From positions 186,001 through 250,000 of the forward strand of contig JAQFVV010006632.1 of NCBI GenBank assembly GCA_028023455.1: a DNA stretch of 64,000 bases, given 5' to 3'. Below are positions 12,322-23,885 of the stretch, piece by piece. Every line of letters starts with the position of its first letter. The first letter of the stretch is position 1. The DNA comes from Epiperipatus broadwayi (Eukaryota > Onychophora > Udeonychophora > Euonychophora > Peripatidae). The notes beneath the pieces are model-generated. The model had not been told where the DNA came from, did no database searches, and saw nothing but the letters and a program-made list of their open reading frames with translations. A program made the translations under genes and the position numbers.

Positions 12322-12895
12322 ATATTATCATCATCTTCATTTTATCCATGATTTATTCGTTGTAAGATGAATGTATTTCTAGATTTAATCCATATTTTCT
12401 GATTCCTAGTTTTCTTTCCCCACAATACATGGGAAACCATTATTATATTATCCAGCCATCTCACTTGTGGTCTTTTTCTAGGTCTTTGGAAATCTCTCTG
12501 GATTTTTAAGACTTAGACTGTTTATCTATAGTCATCTACTCTAGCAACATGTCCATCCCAGCTGCATTTAAGACTCCCATTTCTTTCCATATTATCAATG
12601 AAATGTTTGTCCATGTATTTTGTTTTCAATATCTTCTTGTTATTTCTAACAACTCTCTCCATATTTTATTAAGTATTTTGAAAATCTTTGTATTTTCTTC
12701 TATTAAATGTCCAATTCTCAGATCTGTAAGTAGGACCCAGTAAACATATATATTGAACATTTCCATATTCAAATACATAAATATTTCTTTTAATATTAAA
12801 GTACTTCTATCATAATCATTCCACTTATATTTAATTCTATGGTTAATTTCATTCATTGTATTTCCAAATGATTAGAATATGATTAATAATCAATC
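12322..12895 (-). pseudogene. Diverged RTE-like retrotransposon 3' fragment
   Basis: On the minus strand, NEINHRIKYKWNDYDRSTLIL is the counterpart of EEINHRIKLVWSAFGRNNLIL in the copy at 18633-19895. A (TCA)-rich 3' tail lies at 12322-12340. Identity is clearly lower than between the other copies, so this is an older or different subfamily. The frame is broken repeatedly. Confidence 0.75.
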
Positions 12896-12904
12896 TTTAT
12901 TTCA

Positions 12905-13085
12905 AACCACTAAATCATCGCATGATCATCATTTCTTATACTTACCCAAGCTGTTGAAACAGTAGCAACTTTTTCCATACAGTAGTGCTATCTAATGAAA
13001 GGAATCTTAAGACACAAATCTTCCAGCATCCGTTGATTACTATGTTTTATACTTGGTAGCACTACTGTATGAAGAGGGTTGCAAA
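12905..13085. mobile_element. Family A fragments, inverted
   Basis: Two short pieces of family A face each other (CTTTTTCCATACAGTAGTGC at about 12970 and AGCACTACTGTATGAAGAG at about 13060). The ribozyme-containing centre is absent. Confidence 0.65.
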
Positions 13086-13619
13086 AACCTTTATTTTCTT
13101 CTGACCAAATCCATTCAAAATTCTTTTAGACTTTTTAATACTTATGTAATCTATCTGACTAATAAAGATATTAATATTTCAACTAATGATTTATTGTTTT
13201 TAGAAATGTTGTCAGTAAAACAAATATTTAAAAATAAAAGAAGCCATATCTATACGTTTTGTTGTTACTTATTAGAAAATTAAACGAAATTCATTTTATG
13301 TATTTATTTTTTTTAAATAAATGTTTTCTGTTTGTTTTATATACATATATCTGTTGCATAAACAAAAATAGTTTTATAAGAATGTAGGTATGTTTTACTA
13401 TATAAAACTATATTCTATTTAATCATAGTATTGTTTTATGGGAAACTGATTTTTTTTTGTTTTACAGATCGATATTTATCAGTTTTTGATTCCAATTACA
13501 TCACAAAATAAGAACGAATTATTTGCATATGTATTGGATCTACATAAAAGCAGCCAAGAGTGGTATTGTTTCATGTTACAAATTAACTTAATCCAAATAA
13601 AGTGACAGAACAATTATTT
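13086..13619. other. No feature recognised
   Basis: Low-complexity AT-rich DNA; the 76-codon open frame at 13053-13283 begins in a family A end and shows no protein motif. Confidence 0.5.
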
Positions 13620-14010
13620 TAAATATAGGGGATTTGAACTCAGACCTTCAAGCAACCTTCAACTATCCACACCATCTCATACTACTGATACACATGACCA
13701 CACACATGTAGAAAAGATAAACAATCACCAATATATGTATTTCATGCTGGACCAGCACTCATCAGTTGGTCCAGATTATCATCTCCCACACATATATATG
13801 ATCAGGGTTCAGTTTATATTAAGATAGCAAATTCTTATATTTTAATGGACAGGCTTCGATCTACTCTAACACCCAATTCTTCAGCCACCCATACCATTGA
13901 AAATCTGATGATAGAATGCCAAATCCCATGCTGATGCCAATATTGTTGTTATGCCCATGTTGACCTCAAGTCACTCTGACCCCTCATGTAATTAAATAAA
14001 GGAAGAAGAT
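13620..14010. mobile_element. Family C repeat (hammerhead-bearing), complete copy
   Basis: The copy runs from the GGATTTGAACTCAGACCTTC end through the ribozyme block, the block GATAGCAAATTCTTATATTT, and the end GACCTCAAGTCACTCTGACC. It aligns over its length with copies at 37.7-38.05, 55.4-55.85 and (reversed) 61.7-62.06 kb. No coding capacity. Confidence 0.8.
13721..13779 (-). ncRNA. Hammerhead ribozyme, family C, intact core
   Basis: On the minus strand the order is: ATAATC, TGGA, CCAA, CTGATGA (13759-13765), a stem II hairpin GTGCTGGTCCAGCAT with 6 pairs (one terminal G-U), GAAA (13740-13743), a 3-bp stem III (ATA/TAT with a CA loop), cleavage triplet ATA ending at 13732, then TTGG, T, GATTGT. 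Stem I therefore has an inner 4-bp helix (CCAA/TTGG), an asymmetric internal loop (TGGA/T) and an outer 6-bp helix (ATAATC/GATTGT, one G-U). All invariant residues (C3 U4 G5 A6 G8 A9, G12 A13 A14, H17) are present. H17 is A rather than the common C. Predicted cleavage is 3' of minus-strand position 13732. Confidence 0.82.
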
Positions 14011-15854
14011 TCTCTTGATTGGTGACATATTGCAATTTAAACTGAGTATGTAAATTTTTTAAAAAAGAAAGTAATATATAGTAAATTAAATTCATAAAGA
14101 TTTATAAAACTATGCTTATCCTAAAAGTTATAAGATTAGTTATGAGAAATAAAAGTTAATTTAATCTCTTCTATGATTTTTATAATATTAGTGTAGGAAG
14201 GTATTTAAATAAACACTTTATATCATAGATAAAGGAAGAGAGAATGCAGATATGTAAGTAAAAATATAAAGAATCAAAAGTAAGTAATATATATATATAT
14301 AGCTTTCCAAATTTCAAAAACAAATTTTTGTACTTGTAAAATTTGTATACACATGCACACACACATATGTGTAAATTAATCAGTAAATGTGATGAACATT
14401 ATTTTCTGAATGTTAAAATCCTAAATTTAAGTTTAGTCATGTCTTTCTTTTTTTTTCAAGAAAATTTTATTATTCAAAGAGATGAGATACAAGTAACCTA
14501 TCTGTGAACAAGAATACTCTGAGTTAATAATTCAAAAAAAATCAGAATATATATGTTAACAGGTCAAATTAAATATGAATTTCTGTTGGGAAAATCCAGC
14601 CCTGGGTCAACAATACAAAACCACTATTTTGATAGTATTAATATAGGCATGATTCCACATTAGAGAAAAATATTTTTAAGTTAGCTTATTCTGGTCTTTT
14701 CAATGATTATCAATTCCCATGTGTTCCTGAACATTATTTGAGAAGCTATATGATTGTCTCTTTTTTAAAATTGTCTTGATTTTCCTGAATAATAATATTA
14801 GGGAATCCATGTTATTAGAATCAAATAGGAGAGTACATTGCATCAGCCAAACACTAAACACAGTTGCCTGATTTGATGCTTTGAATCAATGTCATCATCA
14901 ATGTGTTTTTCTTTTTATAGATTGAAAAAATTATGGTTCTACATGTTTCCAATTTAACACATTTGTCAGAAATGTGTCCAATAGTCTCTTCCTTTCTTTT
15001 ACACAAAACACATTTGTCATCAATACAGCCAATGTGTATTTATGTGTAGCAACTAATCTGATGCAGTTCTGCAGGCTGAATAAAAAAAATAGCAAACCTA
15101 TCCAAGCTAACACTAACCAAAACAATGCCCTTTTTTGCTCAATCACTCATATTGTTACGTATGATCTAGATCTAGTAGCGGAACATTATAGCTATAAGAG
15201 TTGAGATATAACGTATAGCAACATTTCTTACATCCCAACTGAAATTAAGATCCTTCCATCAGCAAGTCATGTATTTTTAAAATTTAATATTTCTAACAGG
15301 TTAATATAGATGTAAATTAATTAGTAAATGGCACAACATAAGTGACTGATTTAAAAAGGAATTTTTTTTGTTAATGATAACTTAAATAGATTTGCAATTA
15401 TTTTCATTCAGCCTGAAGAATCAGCCTATTGGTTGCTGAACGTCAGTACACCTTGGAAGCTTAAGTAAAACATATGTGTATAAACAATACTCATGTATGT
15501 GAGAATAGATTTCAAAACAGTGATTTACGTTTGCTAGAAAGCAATGAAAGTTTACTGGAGAGCTTCTAATCATCTCTCCCCAAAGATTTATATTAATCTT
15601 CCCTGCTTTGAAATGATTGCATAGCATAGCACATAAATTTTAAATGAAATTAATAATCAATAAAACTTAGGCATGACCGCAGATTATAAAAAGCAGTAAA
15701 TTAATAATTTAGTTATTACAATTAAGAAACTTATTTTTGAAGTTACATTGATAAGCAAGCTCTTACAATTACATTTATAGATTTAATTTAATAAAGATTT
15801 AATTATTTAAGAATTATAATTTTATGAATGTTTATAGTTAGATAATTTTAAATA
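14011..15854. other. AT-rich DNA without recognisable genes
   Basis: Open frames of 60-76 codons (14180-14362, 14931-15204, 15421-15627) have no family motifs and overlap on opposite strands. No repeat shared with other parts of the window was noticed. Confidence 0.55.
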
Positions 15855-16253
15855 TTAAAATTTAAATAGATTTATAGAGCTCTGCAATGAAGATATTACT
15901 GATTTCTTCTGAAGGCTGAGCTGTCCAGAATTTGTAGTGAGCACTGTCACTTCTGAATAGGTTGTTGTCCCTTGATGTCTTTTTTGGCGGTGGTAGTACT
16001 GGTTTTCTCCATTTCTGCAGTGATAATGATTACTGGGCAGCCTGCAGGATGGGTGGAAGATCATCATTCCTCCATAGGAAGATGGCAAAGTAGAGGCCTT
16101 CGTAGCCATTCATATTGAATATACAATAGCGGTAACTTCTGGTGGCAACTGCTTTAATTATATTACAAGAGAGAGCTTGAGTGCTGAAAAATGGGGTTTA
16201 TATACTACATTTTTGATCCCCCTGCCATATTTGCCTATAAGCCAGGTTTTACA
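15855..16253 (-). mobile_element. LTR-like or promoter segment followed by an 84-codon frame
   Basis: Unusually GC-rich for this window. On the minus strand, 16253-16112 starts with TGTAAAACC, has a TATATAAA box at about 16200, then CAGCACTCAAGCTCTC and an ATTAAAG polyadenylation-like signal, and ends in ATTCA; that TG...CA layout suits a short LTR. An open frame of 84 codons follows (start 16109, MATKASTLPSS...). Its sequence is rich in Ser, Thr and His and matches no family I recognise. It could instead be the promoter and first exon of a host gene. No second copy is present in the window. Confidence 0.3.
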
Positions 16254-17744
16254 ACATTAAACCCATTAGCTTGTTTACAAATTTTATTTTTAATCCTTAA
16301 ATTTAACGTTCTTTTGTTAACTTTTTAACTCTAAAATTTACACCTCCATAAAAACAAAAGGGATTCTCTAGCAAATAGAAAATAGTGCTGCATGATTGCA
16401 TTTGTCCTGACCAAGGTGTAATTTAAAATTTGTTATTTTAAGATTTTATATTTGACTTCCATGCCATTCTAAAACAGGTGAATATGGTGTGATCTTTTTA
16501 ATAAGAACTGTTTAATATTTTTAGAAACTAAATTATTTCTGCATAAACATTGTTATATATGTATGTTGGTCACCCATGGAAATAAGAATATATATGTGAT
16601 TCATAAGTCAAATAATGAATAAATTTATACATACATATATATATATATATTAAATCAAAGATTTATAATTATAATTGTGCTGTAATGCTATTACATCAGA
16701 TTCATGTCACAACTCCTTCGCATATACATAAGTGTGTTCATACATATATAAAAATGCTTAGACAGGCATGTGTTTACTTTAACACATATATAGATACATG
16801 CGGGTATACATAATTATATGTAGATATATGTGTATATATGTGAATGTATACGTATACATGTGTATTTGGTGGGGTTTGAATTTAGAATAATTACTAATAT
16901 GGGACATAATAGGTGAAACAGGATGTGTGCCAATATATACCGTTTCAATATTCATGGAGCCCTGGTGTTTATAAGCATTCTGATTGACAGTAAACCTCAT
17001 TTCCTATTGATTTCTCCACTTTTAAATTAACAGTTGATTGTTCTTTTTCTAGTCTGACTCTTAATTTAATACCAAGACAGTCATGCAATCACATAATAGT
17101 CTAGGAATTTTCTATCAACCAAGTTATATTGTTAAATAAAATAATAAAAATATAAATTAAATATAAGTAAATTTAAAGATTCACTAAATTTTATTTGATA
17201 TTACATACTAAAGAAATATTTCTATTAACAAATAAAAATGTAAAAATTATTATTGCAAGCACACTCATTCACACATTCAGAAATCATTCCCTATCTTTTA
17301 GCTATCAAATTTAAAGATTCTTTGAATCGCAATATCTATTACTTATTACTTCTTAACTCAATTTTAATACTATTATTTAGACAAATAGACTATTACTGTT
17401 ACAACTATTTTAAATAGAATATTATATTCAAATGATAATAAATACTTCTTAAATTTTAACATTAAATTTATTCCCACTTATATTAGATAATCTAAATGTC
17501 AATATAATTAGCTACATTTTAGATTTATCTTGTTAACATATACTTTAATTATAAGTTTAAAATACTTTAGCAAAGCAATCAATTAAAAATATAATATTCT
17601 CTTTATGATGGAAATATTTTAATTATTGGCTATTTAGACTTGCCTATGCTTATATAATTTATAGAGATGTTTGTCTTAATAAATTCTTCTCATAAATTTT
17701 TTTCTAGTTAAATATGCGCAAAAAGGAAGTACTAGCTTTCTTGG
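16254..17744. other. AT-rich DNA, short AT and TG-rich runs
   Basis: Contains imperfect ATAC/ATGT dinucleotide-rich patches at about 16620-16860. No coding or RNA signal recognised. Confidence 0.5.
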
Positions 17745-18530
17745 CAAAGCTAAATGTCACAGTATATATAAACATTAAATTAAACATAACCCAATGTATG
17801 TACATAAACAAAGGGAATAAATCACCACCAGGATATGAGTTAAAAATCCTGTAAATGTTTTCGACAAAGGACCAAAATTAGAATATTTATGGAAGCATAC
17901 TTTTGCCAACATTGTTAATAATTCAAAGTGAATATATATATATACCAGCCAGATAAAATATGACAATTAATATTTACTAAACTAATAATCAATTATAAAG
18001 GCTGGAAACAGAATCTTTCTATTAATACCATTATTATAATAATTAAATAAGATTTAATAGGTAAATATAAAATTGAACATAACTTAATGCATACCTGTAA
18101 ACAAAGGGAGTATATCACCCTCTAATGTTGGTATCCATATGTTGATAAATATTAGAGCTCTAAGAATAGGGGGATTTATTATATTCTTGATTCTTTGTTC
18201 AAAATTTAGAGTGCTTTTAATTCATATTCTGAGAAATGACTTACTCCATCTGTTTATATTTATACATAAATCTATGTTTAATTTAATTTTTACATATTAA
18301 ATGTTATTTAATTATTATAATCAAGGTGTTAAAAGAGAGATTCTGTCTCTATCCTAGTATAATTGAATATTAGTTGAATAAATATTAAATGACATATTCC
18401 ATCTGTCTGATATATTAATTTCACTCTGAATTATCAACAAATATGTCAATGATATGCTTATAAAATATGCTTATAAACTCAGAGTTCCAAAAATATATGG
18501 ATTCATTCTATAACTGATCCTGTATTCAAC
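17745..18530. repeat. Foldback (inverted) repeat, about 350-bp diverged arms
   Basis: Segments of the left side recur reversed on the right side: GGCTGGAAACAGAATC (about 18000) pairs with GAGAGATTCTGTCTCTATCC (about 18335), ATTCAAAGTGAATATAT (about 17922) with TTCACTCTGAATTATC (about 18420), and GGAAGCATACTTTTG (about 17890) with AAAATATGCTTATAA (about 18465). In addition 17775-17830 and 18075-18130 are direct repeats. No coding content. Confidence 0.65.
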
Positions 18531-18550
18531 ATTTAGAATGTTTTTATTTT

Positions 18551-18554
<4 letters not shown>

Positions 18555-18631
<77 letters not shown>
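18555..18631 (+). repeat. (AT)n microsatellite
   Basis: Uninterrupted AT run of about 38 units, ending exactly where the RTE coding homology begins. Confidence 0.97.
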
Positions 18632-18632
<1 letters not shown>

Positions 18633-18633
<1 letters not shown>

Positions 18634-19916
18634 GATGAGAAATTACAGACCTATCAGTTTTATATAAATTTTTTACCAAGATAATTACAACTCGTCTACA
18701 GAGAACTTTGGATTTCCACCAACCAAGAGAACAAGCTGGATTTAAAAGTGGTTTTAGTACAATAGATCATATTCAGGTATTGAAAGAAGTCATAGAAAGG
18801 ACAAATGAATATGAGTTGTCATTATGTTTTGGATTTGTAGATTATGAAAAGGCATTCGATTCTATACACATTTCTTCAGTGATTAAAGCATTGGATCATC
18901 AAGGTATAGATCCAGGATATTGTCATATTTTAAAGAATATTTATAAAAATGCAACAGCAACAATTAGATTACATAATGATACTGGAAAAATCAACATTGA
19001 GAAAGGTGTAAGGCAAGGTGACTCCATATCTCCAAAACTTTTTACAGCAGTGCTGCAAGAAGTATTTTGTGGATTAAAATGGGAAACTAAAGGAATGAAA
19101 GTAAATGGAGAGTATTTAAGTCATTTAGATTTTGCAGATGATGTAGTTGTTTTTGCAAATAATGCTTCAGAGCTGCAGGAAATGTTGCAGGAGTTAGTAG
19201 ATGAAAGTAGAAAAGTAGGACTAAAGATAAATGTTAAAAAGACTAAAGTAATGTTTAATCGATTTGCTCAAAATATGAAAATAAAGATTGATTATGAAGA
19301 ATTAGAAGAAGTTAACAGTTACTAATACCTAGGTCAGATTATTAATACAGATGGAGACATAATGGAGGAAATTAATCATAGAATTAAACTTGTTTGGAGT
19401 GCTTTTGGTAGAAATAACTTGATACTAAAAGGAAATATGCCTATGTGTTTGAAAAGAATGGTTTTTAACAAATGTGTTTTACCACTTCTTACTTATGGAT
19501 CTGAGACTTGGACACTTAATAGAAGAGCAATACAGAGACTTCAGACCACTCAAAGGAGTATGGAGAGATGTATGTTGGGAGTAACAAGAAGAGATCGAAA
19601 ACGCAATGTATGGGTAAGACAACAAACAGGTGTTACTGACCTTATTGAAAAAATTAAAAGATTGAAATGGAGTTGGGCTGGACATATTGCTAGAAGAAAT
19701 GATAATAGATGGACAATTGAAATTTTAAACTGGATTCCAAGAGATTGTAAAAGACCCAGAAAGAGACCACATGTGAGATGGATGGATGAAATAAGAAAGT
19801 GTGCAGGGGTGTTGTGGAAAAGGGAGGCTAAAGATCAGAGAAGATGGATTAAACTTGGAGAGACCTTCATCCTGCAGTGGATTGATAATGGTTGATGATG
19901 ATGATGATAATGATGA
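18633..19916 (+). pseudogene. RTE-clade non-LTR retrotransposon, best copy (RT to 3' tail)
   Basis: The reverse transcriptase begins 5'-truncated at NYRPIS (about 18640), shifts frame near 18655, then stays open to a single in-frame TAA at 19323-19325 and continues to the natural end at 19895. Taking the residue count from 18708: motif A FVDYEKAFDS at 43-52, motif B GVRQGDSISP at 100-109, catalytic FADD at 142-145, GLKINVKKTKVMF at 171-183. After the stop, the C-terminal region (177 residues) has LLTYGSETWTLNRRAIQR, RRDRKRNVWVRQQTGV and RWIKLGETFILQWIDNG. Immediately after the stop codon comes the (TGA)n tail (about 19893-19916) typical of RTE elements. The N-terminal endonuclease is absent. 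One stop and one frameshift make this recently dead. Confidence 0.93.
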
Positions 19917-20251
19917 GAAAATTTTACAAATGTATTTAAATAATAATTGAACAGCCCTCTAGCTCCAAAGTTTGATAGCTTTTTATAATAAGAGAGTGAC
20001 CACCTCTTATTGTCTTTTAGATCTTTTTTATGTACAGCCATCCAGAACTATTATCAGCCAGAGTTCCAATTTAAATCAAGATATAAAGACTGATTTAAAT
20101 TGGAACTCTGGCTGGTAATAGTTTTGGATGGCTGTACATAAAAAGATCTAAAAGACAATAAATGGTGGTCACTCTCTTATTGTAAAAAGCTATCGAACTT
20201 TGCAGCTAGAGGGCAGTTCAATTATTATTTAAATACATTTGTAAAATTTTC
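19917..20251. repeat. Near-perfect hairpin, 161-bp arms
   Basis: Arms 19917-20078 and 20091-20251 are almost exact complements around a 12-nt loop. It begins at the last base of the RTE tail. No open frame survives in both arms. It could be a palindromic non-autonomous element or a foldback; no target duplication can be fixed. Confidence 0.9.
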
Positions 20252-21691
20252 ACATGTCGTTATAGTTATTCATTATTAAATATTATTTATCATTATATAT
20301 ATTTTGTACAATATTTTTAATGGATGTTTTGATGGAAGTCTTGAATGTGTGGGGTTATCCACTTAAATAAACATAATTAGAAAGAACCTAACTTAGAACA
20401 ACTGCCCCAGGCCAAGATTCAACATAAACTAACTGACTGATCCTCATTTTGGATGTATCAATCTATCAGTTTATATTGCTTCTTGCTCTGGATCAGTTGT
20501 TCTAGGTTAAGTGTTTTCTAATTAAGTTGATTTAAATGGATAACTTTACATATTCAAGATTTCTATATATAATATATATACATTATAATAATAGTGAGGT
20601 CTGTAAAATAGTTAGAATGCATTTCATAAGAGAATTTTCAAAATCATTAGACCAGGGGTCAAACAATAAATAAATTGTTTTATTTTGTTGTCTCTGTTCT
20701 TATCTCATTGACCTCATTCTAAATGTACACATGAACAATTCCTATCAACCTGAGAAATCATAATCGTACATAAAAAAGACATGGATGTAATAATGTAAGA
20801 TTGAGATGTTGATGGAGATGATATTGCCAGAAAGCATTCTACTAATGGGTGTTTTTTTAAATAAAAATGGCACTCATAGTTAAGAGATGATGCGATTCAA
20901 TCACCATATAAAATAAAGTACTGCTCTTTGAAGGATGGACTGATATGTGATGATCAAGAAATATAATCTAAATATCTTTTATAAAAGTTATATAAATAAT
21001 AGACAGTTTAATCATCACCATAAACATCAATTTTAATTAGTCTTAAGCAACTCAAAATTTTATTATACCTAATAATAGTAAAAAATTTAACATTAAAATG
21101 AATGGCTTGTTACATTACATGAAGAGAATTGAAATATATGCATGAATTTGTTCATTTACTGGTATATGAATGAATCAGGTACTATCCAGCTTTTCATTAC
21201 AATATATATTAAACCATAATTGCTCACAACTGATTATTATAATATATTAGTAATTCCACCACAACCGCACATTTAAATGAACCTATAGAATTTCAGCAAT
21301 CCATCACCAAGATAACACAAAATTAGATAGTAAACAGGAATCTAGTGTTGCCTTGGCAACTCACTACTGACAGTCTATAATTTATTTAAGCATGGGGGGG
21401 TGTAGTTATGTAATGTAATATATTTAACAAATTGTCAATTAAATAGAAGACCATTGAAAGCATTTTCTGTCTCCATATATTGTCAATATTATAATATCAC
21501 CATTCTTTATCAGAATTCTTGCAAATATAAAACAACCCTTTATATTTGTGATATCATATATTAAAGCTTGTCTCTTTAATGACTGAAATCATAAGTACAA
21601 ATGGATTGTTTTATACTTTTATGCATTCTAACAAACATGAGTCATAAAATAACACTGATAGCACATGGAAAAAAGTTATATATATATATAT
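20252..21691. other. AT-rich DNA with one diverged inverted repeat
   Basis: Arms of about 95 bp (about 20340-20437 and 20467-20566) are imperfect complements: AACCTAACTTAGAACAACTG pairs with CAGTTGTTCTAGGTTAAG. Nothing else recognised. Confidence 0.55.
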
Positions 21692-23720
21692 TGTAACGAT
21701 ATATAAATATGTCGTTACATTAATTTAAAATAAAATCTTAAAGTTCGCAAATAAAAATAAAATCTATTAAAAAAAAAAAAACTAAACACTAAAATTAAAA
21801 TGTTTGTTAAACGTATATATTCGCACAGATGCTAAACTTTAAAATTTTTTTTTTTTATAAATAAAAGAAGGTATTTGAACGTACTTTATTTTATAAAAAA
21901 AGATTTAAATATAAAAATAGTTTAAAAAAGAAATAACGTAAGTAAAAATAAAAACAGGTATTAATTAATTCCTGTAATCTGTAAATGGAAATGATTGTTT
22001 ATTAATTATCCAAAAGTTGTGTAATTAAAAAGTCAGATGAAAAATAGATCAGAGAAGAAAGAGATTTTAGCTTGACCAATGGAAGCAAATAAAGGCCCGG
22101 ACCATAATGAAAAAAATGGAACAGTGACGTTTTTGTTCATGGAATCCATAGGAGGACTATAAAAAGAAAAATATTGAGTTCCAGTTAGTTTTTCCGGCTT
22201 GTTTTTGAGGGTCGTGATAGGACGTACATATCCCACACTCTCTATTTTAGAAATGAACTGACTGTGATACCAAAATGAACCAGCTAATGCTACCTCCGGA
22301 ACATCTGACCGGGTTTTCAAATAAAGACTCCGTGGGAATTTACATCAAGAGCAGTGATTTTTTCTACTGTAAGCTATTGACATGAACTCTAAAATTTAAA
22401 AATAATTAAGAACTTTCGTTCAAGCTTATGAACTTATATCTGACTTTTAAGTTTAAAATCAATTAAAAATGTTTAAATTTATATGTTTTGCATTAATAAA
22501 CATCATTTCCATTTTTTTTCTTAGTGTATAAATTATTTATTGTATTAATACTTATCGTATAAATTATTTAAATGCATGAAATTTAAAGTTGGGTATAGAC
22601 GTTGCATAGATTCGTTATCGGTTAATTATGTTGCTGTTTTATAGTCGATTGGAATATATAAGTCATCATGTCACTGCGGTGTCTTATGATGAACACCATT
22701 GGGTTTTTTTTTGTATTCCCTATGCAATTGACATTATCGATGACTTTGTATTTTGATCGGTTATGTTTATTTTGAAATGTTTTTAACCGTGGAATCTGTG
22801 CAGCCGATCTATACTCAACATTTTAAAACAAATTTTATAAAATTCATCTGTGCGAACATATTTAAATGTTAAATTTAAGTCGGGCATGAATGGCTATATA
22901 GTTTTGTAAAGTTATATTAAGGGAGGGTAATCTTAGGATATTCGTTTCGTAGTTAAATTGGCTCAATGGATTGGATATATTTGTGTAATTAGTAGATGTA
23001 GTATGAGATCCGCTATAGGCAGGATTGCATATATATGCCACACACCTTCTGTTTGCCTATGGATGGGTTTGTAAGATGGCAAAGGACCGCAATCCATTTC
23101 TATAGAGTTTTATGTTTATTGTTCTACTTGCCAACAGATGTAGCATTCCTGTTGGTGGAGAGACAATGTCTTCTCTAACTCTACTTACTGTTCAGATGTA
23201 CATTCCTGACAGTATAGTATTTTGTGTTGTCGTATTTTCATGCTACATTGAATACATAAATGTATCAGATGGATTGACGCCAGTTTGACTGCGAACTTTT
23301 TGGCCTAAGGTTAAATAAGGGATAGAATATTTTCTTTTCAAATACAATCTATATAGTCTATTCATACTTGACTCACTAAATAAATATTAAACTCATTATT
23401 GAAATCTATTTAAATGTAAAATTAAAGATTAATATAAACATCTAAAATGTTAAACTTATTCCTCAAATTAGAATGATTTTATATGTGCGTAAATAAATAT
23501 TTTTATGTGTTAATTTCTGGCAGTGGCTTTTATTTTTTTTATATTTGAGATATAAAGTTATATTTTATAATCTCTGCTGTTCCACTGAGCTATTGACTTG
23601 GGCTAATGATCTGAATATTTAAATAGAGAGGAATCTTAACAGCGCGTTTCTGCCTACTTTATAAATTTTTCTAGGCTCAAATGCCTAGATGGCACCCTGG
23701 TAGTGCAGATTGTGATTAGA
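21692..23720. mobile_element. LTR-like repeat G, copy 2
   Basis: It begins TGTAACGATAT at 21692 and shares ordered blocks with 10271-12210: the GGAAATGATT block, CGGACCATA, a TATAAAAAG box at 22159, GGGAGGGTAATCTTAGG, AAAGGACCGCAATCC, CAGATGTACATTCC, GGCCTAAGGTTAAATAAG, and the 3' GATGGCACCC(T)GGTA block. The last bases matching AACCGTTATA are missing, so the 3' end is truncated, just before PLE-D begins. No gag or pol sequence was recognised. Confidence 0.55.
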
Positions 23721-23818
23721 TTCGATCTCCACTTTCTTTTCGATCATTATAATATATATATATGTCATATTATTATTACTATTTGCAGGATATTCCGTGT
23801 AGTGAAAAAGCTAAATGT

Positions 23819-23885
23819 GAAAAAGCTAAATGCTGACATTTCAGTACAATATCAAGTACCTTCCTCAGAGCATCCTCTTTCTCAA
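23819..23885 (-). ncRNA. Hammerhead ribozyme of PLE-D (3' terminal repeat)
   Basis: On the minus strand: ATGCT, then CTGAGGA (23862-23868), a stem II hairpin AGGTAC/GTACT with one bulged G and an 8-nt loop, GAAA (23839-23842), TG, then the cleavage triplet ending in GTC (23835), then AGCAT. Stem I pairs ATGCT with AGCAT and continues with G-U pairs. Stem III is a single A-U pair. CUGAGGA fits the CUGANGA consensus. It lies over the end of the endonuclease frame. Confidence 0.72.

Noticed and set aside
19479-20041. Minus-strand frames over the RTE element and hairpin
   Set aside because: Shadows of the RTE coding strand and of the palindrome.
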